Part shown: positions 12,971 through 22,300 of the stretch, piece after piece
How the letters are laid out: the number at the start of each line of letters is the position of its first letter
Position numbering within the stretch: position 1 is the stretch's first letter
Origin: Tyto alba
Taxonomy: Eukaryota; Chordata; Aves; Strigiformes; Tytonidae
Reading direction: 5' to 3'
Assembly: GCF_018691265.1 (NCBI RefSeq)
Contig: NW_024881282.1
Location: 50,971,122 to 51,035,121 of the forward strand
Length of the DNA: 64,000 nt
Translations under genes and position numbers: made by a program
The notes under the pieces: generated by a model
The model's database searches: none
The model's input: the letters and a program-made list of their open reading frames with translations, nothing else
Told to the model about the DNA's origin: nothing

Positions 12971-13015
12971 TGACTCATTACGTGACACATTTCCTTCTGA
13001 GTCACGGTTGAATCA
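12971..13015. promoter_or_regulatory. Cluster of AP-1 / CRE-like bZIP sites
   Basis: Within 45 bases there are two exact AP-1 consensus sites in opposite orientation (TGACTCA at 12971-12977 and TGAGTCA at 12998-13004), a CRE/E-box-like TTACGTGAC at 12978-12986 abutting the first, and an AP-1-like TGAATCA at 13009-13015. An ETS-type core (TTTCC, complement GGAAA) lies at about 12990-12994, next to the second AP-1 site, forming an AP-1/ETS composite arrangement. This is direct motif reading. An enhancer role is inference; no gene is visible nearby to assign as target. Confidence 0.4.
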
Positions 13016-13876
13016 GTGCCCCATCAGGATGCTGAGAGGCATCAGCAGGGGCTGTCTTCATCTCCTGAAACCAACAAGGAAGTCACTTGTTGACAGTGAG
13101 GTTCTTCAAAACTTACTGACTGACCTGGAGAGAAACCAAAGGAAAATTGCAGTTTTTTTTCTCTAACAAACAGGAGCATCTCTCTCAGAACAGAATGTGT
13201 TTATTCTCTGCACTGTGCTTGGGTTCCTGTAGGTCTCTGATCTTGGCAGCTCACAGCAGGATCTTGTAGTCATCACCTATTGTGCACTAAGCTATGCAGT
13301 AGGCACCTTCCACCACGATTAAATCCGGGCATGTGCTGAATTTTACTCTTTTATCAGTATTGAAGCTCTGACAGTTAGTAATATTATCTCATAGATTTTT
13401 AGATTGAGCTGCCTCAGTGAAGTATTTAATAATGGGAAGGACAGTGTAATTCACTGGTGCAAACAGTAAGGGGCTATAACCCCGACTTCCATACACAAGA
13501 AGAATCTTCCCAGGTCTAAGACAATAAAACTCCACAGCACACTAATTTGAGGATATAAACACTAAAATGGGTATTTTACTGATAGTGAACCAAAATTAAT
13601 CAATGATGCACAAAAATATATATTCTAAATTAATACTTAAAACCAATGACATCAAGCAACAAAAAGTCAGTGTTTTAGCAAATACCTGTCATAGTAGCAT
13701 TGTAAGTATGATGTTCCAAAATCAAGTACAAGCAAATACATGTAGAAAGAGATAATATTTTTGTTAGGTCATCTATAAAAGCTAAGAAACTTTTGAGTAC
13801 ACAGTGTCTCCATCAGCTCTGGCAAAGAAGTGTCAAAAATCCAAGGCTAGAAACATTTACTTTCGATATAATGTTG
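13016..13876. other. Unique AT-rich non-coding DNA
   Basis: I see no coding exon or repeat family here. The segment becomes AT-rich towards the LTR insertion at its right end and carries no long open frame on either strand. Confidence 0.6.
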
Positions 13877-14502
13877 TGTCATGGTTTAAGCCCAGCTGGC
13901 AACTAAGCACCACACAGCTGCTTGCTCACCCCCCCTCCCATCCCCCCATCCCCCCATCTCCCCCCCGCCAGTGGGATGGGGGTGAGAATTGGAAGGGTAA
14001 AAGTGAGAAAACTCGTGGGTTGAGATAAAGACATTTTAAATAGTAAAGCAAAAGCTGCTCACACTAGCAAAGCAAAACAAGGAATTCATTCACCCCTTCG
14101 TGTGGGCAGGCAGGGGCTCAGCCATCTCCAGGACAGCCGGGCACCAACATGTGCAATGGTGACTTGGGAAGCTGAACACCATCACTCCGAATGTCGCCCC
14201 CTTCTTTCTTCTTCTCCCAGCTTTGTATGCTGAGTACCACATCATACAGTCTGGGACATCCCTTTGGTCAGTGGGGGTCAGCTGTCCCAGCTGTGTCCCC
14301 TCCCAAATCCTTGTGCACCCCCAGCCTGGTCGCTGGTGGGGTGGGTGAAGAGCAGAAGAGGCCTTGGCTCTGTGTGAGCACTGCTCAGAAGTAATGAAAA
14401 CATCCCCGTGTTATCAACACTGTTTCCAGCAGAAATCCAAAACATAGCCCCATACTAGCTCCTGTGAAGAAATTTAACTCTATCCCAGCCAAAACCAGGA
14501 CA
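13877..14502 (-). mobile_element. Solo LTR of an avian endogenous retrovirus
   Basis: A 626-base element with TG...CA termini. On the minus strand it begins TGTCCTGGTTTTGGCTGGGA and ends with TTAAACCATGACA, which matches in memory a very common avian LTR family. Near its 3' end (minus strand) is a segment reading TTATCTCAACCCACGAGTTT, typical of the U5 region of that family. Flanking bases are TGTTG on the left and TATTG on the right, a 5-bp target-site duplication with one mismatch, as expected for ERVL-like integration. No gag, pol or env sequence adjoins it, so it is a solo LTR left by recombination. The family name cannot be fixed without a repeat library. Confidence 0.9.
13929..13969 (-). 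other. G-quadruplex-prone G-rich block in the LTR
   Basis: The + strand is a nearly pure C run containing repeats of CCCCCAT, so the minus strand carries at least five runs of six or more G or close to it, separated by one to three bases. This easily satisfies the usual four-tract quadruplex pattern. It lies in the U5-side part of the solo LTR. The tract probably expanded by slippage from a shorter G-rich segment. Confidence 0.85.
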
Positions 14503-15313
14503 TATTGTTAGACCAAGATAAGAATTGTTTGTCTGACAGCACGTTCATTTAATTCAACTGTATCAGCTTATTTAACAAAAACTGTTATGCCTACCTGCAT
14601 ACTTTATGGTAAGAAGTGAAATGGAAGCCATCACACGTCTCATTGTATATTTTAAGGACAGCACTATTAGATCACATTACTTATGCTGGTAAACTTAGTT
14701 TCCTTGACATTCTTTAATTGTGTAGCATCTTCATGATAAAATTACTTTTATAAAACAAAATAAACTGTATTATATTTAAAATCAAAATGAACACAAGCAC
14801 CCTGTCTGCAAAACTAAGCGCTGATTTGATGATGCCCAGCCAATTCTTTGTTTTGTAGGTGGATAGCTGACAACGAGAAAATAAACCGCGAGCTCTATAC
14901 TTTAAACTTACTACTTAAGAAATAGTGAAAATAAAAAGGAGCACATCAGGCCATGCAGTTTGTTTATGTGAAAATTTTTTTTCATTGAGAGGTATATTAC
15001 TTCACATTAGTATGTGTCAGGTCAGGACTCAGAAGATCAGGGCTCAGGAAGTATCCCAGAAAAAAAAACAGACATGTTACAGCAATTTGTTTTAGTTATT
15101 CAGTGTAGATGTTCTTCTGGAATCACTGGGCTAGTAGTCAACATCAAAAATGAATATTTGACATGATGAAACCTTATGTCAGACTTTTACTTCATCTCTT
15201 AATTTATTGAAATTGAAACACTCCTACAAAATATTTATATCTTAATGAAACTATTTTCTGACAGAACACAGTTAAGCCAAAATGCTTTTGTATACCTTTT
15301 CACATGGTACTTT

Positions 15314-15330
15314 AAAAAAAAAAAAAAAAA
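15314..15330. repeat. Poly-A run (A17)
   Basis: Seventeen uninterrupted A residues after TTT. No polyadenylation signal or retroposed body is recognisable upstream. Confidence 0.85.
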
Positions 15331-15525
15331 GCAGGAATCAGTAATTTCAACATGAGCAACAGCTTGTCTTTTTATTCAGTAATCTAGAAACGCAGATAAG
15401 ATGTGCATACTATAACCTGAATCTGTGACATGATTTCCTATTATATTGCCTTTAAAGTATTCAGTATATTGTTACCTCTGTTTTCAGTAAGATGAAAGTA
15501 AAAACATTTCCAAAATGGTAAATCC

Positions 15526-15537
15526 CCTGTAGGTGGC
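15526..15537 (+). promoter_or_regulatory. CTCF-like motif
   Basis: CCTGTAGGTGGC matches the core CTCF pattern CCASYAGRKGGC at 11 of 12 positions (T instead of A at position 3). A single motif match in 64 kb has limited predictive value; occupancy is unknown. Confidence 0.25.
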
Positions 15538-17708
15538 AATTTGCTATTCATTCACTCCTTTAGTAATTGCTTTCAACTTCTAGAAACTCAGTTTCAGTGA
15601 CGATTAATGCCCTGCACTTGCAAATAGGACTTGATAATGCTGAGATGCATCGCTGAGTAAATGGACTGGTGCGTCAAACCCACAGGAAGATATTTTGCAG
15701 ATGCCATTTACTCCTGGTAGTGGACAACGAAGTAAAGAACACAGTAAATCGCAGAGGTGCATGCTGCAGCGATGAATGAGTTCCTGCACATGGCAATGTG
15801 TAGGATTTGGGTGTCTCCCCAGTAGCAGTTTCTGAGCCCTCTAGTGGCCCACTCTGTGTTTCACTAGCCACCAGAGATACCACGTGTGTGCTGAGATGGA
15901 CTTCTCACAGTACATGGGGCCAGGGGAACCAAATCTGTATTTCCTCCTTGTTATGTGGTACGAGTATAGAGAGCGAGGCACCCCTGCTGCTTCACTTCAC
16001 ATCCCTCCTTTTAAGAGAGAGGAGAGAACATGCACGGTCACACAGAGGGGAAACGCTGCCGCTGCCCATCGCAGCCACCCCTGTGTCCTACAGGTCCCCA
16101 GGTGTTTCAGTAGCTATGGGCATGTTCTCCTTCAGATTACGGCGGCCATCCATGCTGAGCAGGCATCCAGGTGCCTCCATTTTCACTGCTTTCCCTTCCA
16201 GGAGGAAGCCAAGAAGGTCATGCTTCATAGCAGGAGATGATGTTGGAGGTACAAGCTGAGGAGACCAGGGCTGGTTTCAGGCTTCCCAGCTTGGCCTTAA
16301 GCCTGAGAGTACATGGCCACTGCCTCTAGCTGGTAAATCACGTCAACTGCCTAAAAATGACTCAGTTGTCAGTCCTTAATCATTTATCATTTATGGCCAA
16401 ATTATTTGTTCTTTTTCATGTTCATTCAGAGTCTCAAAACCAGAAATGGCTTGAGTAGTTTTCCCTGTGTGTGTAAAACAATTTCTGTGACTCCCCACCC
16501 AGTCAGCTATAAATAACTCCCGTCCCCCGTGATTACCACATTATGGTGGGAAGCATTAGTGAGATAATTTCAGGCACCCAGCCAGCTCTTAACAGCACTT
16601 TACGTCCTGTCACACAAATTTCTCCTAGCATCTCCTCATGAAAGTTACCACCACAAAATAAATGCATGCTCTGTTAATGCTGTGACAGCACATGTTGCAG
16701 CATGGGAATGATGAATACAGACACCCATTCATGCAGCACACTAGATAAAAACAGCTAAATTTGGCTGTCCTTGACACAGTCTATAGGCACCTGAGCTTGG
16801 TGGCAACACCTTGGTGCTAGCACTGAAGACCTTTGACGAATCCATGTTCAGGGCATCCATGAAGGTTCAGCAAAGACAAAGCAGAGCTTAGAAGTATGAA
16901 AATGGAAAATGTCGCCTGTCGTGTTAGATTTAAGGATGCATTTGCCAAGTGAGAACATGGAGCACGGCTGACTGAGCAGCGGTGTGACATCCTTGCAGGA
17001 CATCAAATGAAATTCATGGGTGCTGCCCTCCCCACTTGCTGCTGCCTGACCCCACCAGGTCCATACATGTGTGGTGAGTGGGAGACACCATCCCACACTG
17101 AGTCCTGGGACAAATTGGCCATCCCTGTCTGGCCCAGGACATCCCTCCTGATCCCAAAATAGAGGCAGACCCTCCACAGTTCAGCACCAGCATGACAGAC
17201 AAATCCAAGCTCTCCATCTCTAGCTTTGCACATTAACCAGAGGACTTTTTTTCCCTATTAAAGTTTGCACATTTCCAGCAAAAAGTATATAGCTAAACTA
17301 TTTGCTTTCCCGCAGTTCTTGGCTTTTTCACTTTATTCTGTCTTTTTTTATCTTTTAAAAGGGAAAAATAAAGAAAATATAAGTTTTTCTCCCTCTCCAC
17401 TTTAATTCCCATTTTTTTCTTGTCAATAAATATGTAACAAACCTCTTCTTAATAGTTTTGAAGTTCTTCACCAGAAGAGTAACAATTCTGCTATTGTCAC
17501 GTAGTTTAAAGTAGTTTGTCCCACAAATAAGTTACAACTGTTAATGCATTGTAACAGATATGACATATAGTGACATATTTTCCTGAAAAATTAAAAGACC
17601 TTTGAAATACCATATTACAATTTTAAGCTGTGTTATTGTTATTGTGCCAGGTTTCTGTGGCAGGGTTTTTAGTAGCAGGAGAGGGGGCTATAGCAGTGGC
17701 CCCTGTGA

Positions 17709-17721
17709 GAAGCTTCTCGAA
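17709..17721 (+). promoter_or_regulatory. Heat-shock element pattern in LTR U3
   Basis: GAAGCTTCTCGAA fits the three-unit heat-shock-factor pattern nGAAnnTTCnnGAAn without mismatch. It sits about 70 bases upstream of the TATA-like sequence of the same LTR, a plausible promoter-proximal position. The 12-base palindrome GAGAAGCTTCTC overlaps its left half. Function is inferred from motif and position only. Confidence 0.5.
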
Positions 17722-17790
17722 GCTCCAAGTTGAACCTGCCTCTGGCCAGGGCCAAGCCAGTCAGTGGTGGTGGCTGCACCTCTGTGATAA

Positions 17791-17800
17791 CATATTTAAG
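17791..17800 (+). promoter_or_regulatory. TATA-like element of the LTR promoter
   Basis: CATATTTAAG lies about 150 bases into the LTR, where the U3 promoter of this kind of element is expected, and is followed by a GC-rich region that would hold the transcription start. It is a weak TATA variant. Confidence 0.5.
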
Positions 17801-18432
17801 AGGGGGAACCTGAAAGGGACTTATGAGGAGGAGCTGCGAGAAGGACATCTGTGTGAACACTGAGGTCAGTGGAAGACAGGAGGAGGAAGGGGCGAGGTGT
17901 GCCAGTGCAGAGCCCCCCTGTATCCCATGGTGGGATGGCAGGGCTGCCCCTCCCTGCCACCCACGGAGGTCTGCGGTGGAAGAGCCCACGCCAGGACAGG
18001 CAGCTGCGCTTAAAGTAAGCCTGGACTCCGATGGGAGAAGCGGCCCCCACTGTTGTGGTTTGGCGCTGGGAAGACTGCAACACGCAGGGGTGACCCACGC
18101 TGGAGCAGCTCGGGAATGGCTGCGGCCCGTGGGGGGCACTTGTGCCGGAGAAAGTTAATGGAGGACTGTCTGCTGTGAGAGGGGAGCCATGTGGAACAGG
18201 GGAGGAACGTGCGGTGTTCCCCCCACCTCCCAAGGAGGAAGGAGCAGCGAGCTGACTGTGACCCCCCATCCCCTGCCCCCTGCGGCACTGGGGGAGGAGG
18301 GAGAGGGATCAGGAGCAGAGCTGAGCCCAAGAAGAAAGAAGGGGTGTAGGGGAAGTGGTTTTTTTGAAAGTGGTGGCCACTTCTCACTGTCCCAACTTCA
18401 CTGTTAGGTATTGGGTTTTTGTTAGTGTTTGA

Positions 18433-18438
18433 ATTAAA
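18433..18438 (+). terminator. LTR polyadenylation signal ATTAAA
   Basis: ATTAAA is followed within about 15-40 bases by T-rich and GT-containing sequence, as expected for the R/U5 boundary of an LTR. It is the common variant of AATAAA. Confidence 0.5.
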
Positions 18439-19362
18439 GTGATGTTTTCTTTTCTTCCCCTAACAAGTCTGTCTTTTGCCCATGACCGAATGGGTGAGTC
18501 ACCCCTCCCTGACCTTATCTCAATTCCCAAGCCTTTTACTTTATTTTCTCCTTTCCGTTCCTGAGAGGAGAAGGGGTGAGCGAACAGCTGCATGGTGCTC
18601 AGTTGCCCTCTGGGCTAAAACCACAACAGTTAGTATTTTGTAATCTGCAGAAAATGATTTGACTAAGTCACATAAAACTTAGGCAAATTTAAAAATCCAA
18701 AGTATCAGTCAAGGGATTTTATTTGATCATGCCTTACTTAGCTTCAAAATGATTTTCTACTTCAGTGGACTTTGTGGAAGCACCAGCTTTATGGTGCATA
18801 TCTGTATCTGAGTTTTGAATTTCACACTAAACACTGCAATTATATACTGTGATATTAATATTCATAATCTGCTCTCTCCATGGTGAACATGCTCATCTTA
18901 AAGTAAATTTCACTAATAAGTGACCTGATAAAACTTGTGTACAGGCGAACTGGCTTTTTAGGGTGTCTGGAGCAGTATGTGTTTGAGTGCAGCTGATGAG
19001 ATTATATCAAAACTAATAGGAGCCTAGGAAATTTTCTGCTGGATTTCATTGCAGAAGAATATGATGGAGCAGTGATGAAGCTCAGATGAGTAAGGAGACT
19101 AAAAGTGTGGGATCCAACCAAATAACCTTTGAAATCATAAAAGCAGCTACAGCTCAGGGATTTTGTCTGCAAAAATCTGAGCAGACAGTCCACATTTATA
19201 ATAATTACTCTGACCAACTGAATACACTATACAAAGAATTACTTGCCAACATTTTATACTTTCTAGACTCTCTTTGTTAAAAACATAGATTTTTAGCTGG
19301 TTCATAAAGACAGACAAGTCTTTTAAAAAATTTTGTAAGTACACTATTAGTATTGTTTTTTG

Positions 19363-19379
19363 AAAAAAAAAAAAAAAAA
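19363..19379. repeat. Poly-A run (A17)
   Basis: Seventeen uninterrupted A residues after TTTTTTG. No retroposed body recognised on either side. Confidence 0.85.
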
Positions 19380-22300
19380 TCTGTGAATGCAGTATTGTAT
19401 CCTTACCTTAGATGTGGCTGGTTTTACAAACAAATCTGATTTAATAAACTGTGAGTAGGAATGGCAGCAAACAACCCTCATAAAATATAAAAAAATAATT
19501 TTCCCTCTAAAGTATGCATTCAAATCATGCCACAGTACAGAGTGTTCTTGCATGTTTAATGAAAATAAAAATTTCAACAAGATCCAGACACCACTGGTGA
19601 ATAAAATATAAGTATTTTCACTCATCTGTCTACTCAGATTCATGAATGCTATATGCTACATGTATAGAGCACCTGCAGCTATACTATTGTTGAATGTCCA
19701 AGGTGATTACAGCACAGACAGGCTTTTCCAATCCATTGCATACAGTACTCAGCATATTATATTGGAGACATTCCTTTGCGTAGGAATACATTATCTTAAG
19801 TGGTCTGACTGAAGCACAACATCACTAAAGTGGCTTTCTACATACGCAGCCAGTTGTGTTCTGCAGCAGTGCAGGTATGGAGCTCTGCTGTAATGAGGAA
19901 TTCCCGATGCGTCCACAAGACTGTAAGGAGCTGACAAGACAGAGCATCTGCTGCTCACCCTAGACTTCTGTTTTTCTGTTCTGGAGCAGAACAGGCACTG
20001 CCAGAGGGTAGTTTGTCTTACATCAGATAAATCGACCTCTGTAGGTGTTTACTTCATTGCATTGGCTAGAAGAAGGAGTTGGCTATCACCTAATTTTGGG
20101 ATCACTAAAGCCAGGTGAGATGGATCCCACTTTCAGTTATTCATGGAAGGATTGGTTCAGCCAGGCCCTTTCTAGCCCTCCAAAAGCTGGGCTCTGAGGT
20201 TACACTGGTTGTCTGAGGTTCCTCCACAGGGAGTGAGGAAATGGAGATGCCTGGGCAGATGGAGATGCTCTACAGCCTCAGGACTGAAACACTCTCGGGG
20301 GCCTGGGTCACGTTCCATCATTCCAAGCAGCAAGTGTAGACTATTTCATATTTCTCATCCTGAAAAGCTTAAGTGAGAGGAAATCTACCCATAGCTGCAG
20401 ATTTCAGAAAGTATAAGACAAACGTTAGGAAGTACCCAATAGATCGCTTGAGTTTGCCAAGTGAATCACAGTATTTGCCTGCTTGTGGCAAAGCCTGATC
20501 AGCGAGATATCCGCATCCCCGTGGTTCATTTTGTCATTAAAGTGGTTCCCTCCAGATTTCATTTAACTCAAAATGCCTTTGTGTTTTGCTACAGACCATT
20601 TTGTCATTTTGTGCCCTCTGATCTTCCAGGTCTAATCCAAACTCCAGTTAAAAAACCTGACAACACCAAATCTGAGCTTTGCCTTCTTCATTGATAATGT
20701 TCTCAGGTATGACAGGTCAGAGCAGATGCTGTGGAGAGGCTAACCTGCAGGAGCAAGCAAGAGAGTGTTTCATCCACATAGCTTTTTTTCTCCTACACTC
20801 ATATAAAATCTTACCTATTTTCCTCTCTTATTAGCACATTTGTCTAATCTTCCCTGGATACATTCTGAAATGCAGTATAAAAAAACACTTCCACAACAGT
20901 AACAAAATGCTCATTTTGCATGGTGACATTCTTTGTCATTCCACAGATAGAGCTAGACTGTTGTATACTAATCCTTTTTTATTCCAGTAACTTCTCAGTA
21001 CTTAGATGTTTCACATGTTTATCCCAGAACTTTCCTAAAAAGGGCAAAACAAAAGTAAAACCCAGCTTCCTAGAGATCTCCCACAAATTGTCTTTCCAAG
21101 ATTATCGCATTAGCACAGCAGATTAGCTTGATAGATTGAACATAATGCGCTCTCATTTTGGCTAATGCTGCTTTACTGAAGGGGCTAACAAACTTAATTC
21201 TATCCAGACCAGGATTACCTAACAGAATAACTGAGTAATTTTGTGTGCTTACTGATAGGATGAAACAGATTGACTCATCCCTTTGCTCTATTTGCATTAC
21301 TTTGTTGGAAATTACTTATCCCTGGACTTACCCTGAGGGCCCTCGCTGTGGTTGGCATGAGGCTGTGGTGATCTCTCACTGCCTGGAGGGGTTTCACTGC
21401 CAGGTCCAGCAGCTGAGAGCTCATCCTCAAGCAAAACATGTGTTTTAACTACATCTCTGGCCACAGTCCCTCACTGCCTGCCTGCCCCTGTGCAGAGTGG
21501 GGTGGCTGCTGGCAGGATGACTGTCCAAGAAGCCAAAGCACTTGCCCAGGAGCTTGCCCAGATGGTGGGGCCCTTGTCCTTCCCACTCTGGGCTCATCCC
21601 ATGGCTTCTGAGCACCCAGGGGGGGGTATTTTTAGCTTTTACGTGCTTTGCTAAATGATGGCAAACCCTCCCTGGGGCCAGGGTCAAACTGCCTCTCAGT
21701 TTGCCCTGCCTCTGTCAGACTCTAAGGTCAGTGGTCAGCCTCCCAGCCCTGATTTCCTTCAGACACTCCAGGAGGTATCACTCTGTCTGGGCAACCTCAC
21801 ATTTACTCTGCAGTAGACAGTCACAGGTTAGCAGGCAAGTACCGAGACTGTGCCAAGGCTCAAGAGCCAAATCCAGCTGGGCAGCAATAACAAGGCAGTC
21901 ACGGGGTGAGTCGCAGGGCTATAGTTGACCCAACCCGTAGTAAAGCCAAAGCCAGTGCGTGGGTAACCTTCCTCTAAAAGACAAACAAACCCCAGACCTT
22001 CTCATCTCTTTAATTATATGGTTGCTACCAACAGTTCAAACAAACAACACTTTTTCTATTTTTTTTTTTTTTTAATATTCTCATCATTTCTGTGACCGTG
22101 CTCTGGAGCCTCATCCATTTCAAAGGCTTTCTCTGCTAGTAAAGACTGAAGTGGCCATAGCAAGGCTTCTTTGAAGAAAAAATGCTAGCAGTGAAAAACT
22201 TTTGCAACTTGTTACTGTCTTCAGACAATCTTCATGGTGTTAAGAAGCAAGAGAAGATATAAAACGAGGAAGATTCAGGCCACAAGAAGGGACTAATGGG

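Larger units (their letters stand above)
14503..17642. other. Unique non-coding DNA between the two LTRs
   Basis: About 3.1 kb with no viral coding sequence, so the flanking LTRs are independent insertions rather than the ends of one provirus (they also differ in family and orientation). Contains A17 at 15314-15330. Overlapping frames of 118-150 codons at 15807-16259 on + have no recognisable domain and are judged chance. A CTCF-like motif lies at 15526-15537. Confidence 0.65.
17643..18628 (+). mobile_element. Solo LTR of a second avian endogenous retrovirus family
   Basis: A 986-base element starting TGTGCCAGGTTTCTGTGGCA and ending AAACCACAACA, with TG...CA termini. Flanks GTTAT (left) and GTTAG (right) form a 5-bp target-site duplication with one mismatch. 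Inside, in order: a heat-shock-element pattern (17709-17721), a degenerate CCAAT region near 17755, a TATA-like CATATTTAAG (17791-17800), a GC-rich middle, an ATTAAA polyadenylation signal (18433-18438), and a U5-like end. The start and the TATA region match in memory a GC-rich avian LTR family. No internal viral genes adjoin it. Frames of 111-157 codons inside it (for example 17669-18139 and 17796-18269 on -) are non-coding artefacts of its high GC content. Confidence 0.88.

Noticed and set aside
15807..16259. 150-codon + strand frame with an overlapping 118-codon frame
   Set aside because: Two overlapping frames in the same GC-richer patch, neither with recognisable features; chance more likely.
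17669..18269. 156- and 157-codon minus-strand frames
   Set aside because: They lie inside the GC-rich solo LTR, antisense to it, and match no viral or host protein I recognise.
13877..18628. A single provirus bounded by the two LTRs
   Set aside because: The LTRs differ in family and orientation and there is no viral coding sequence between them.
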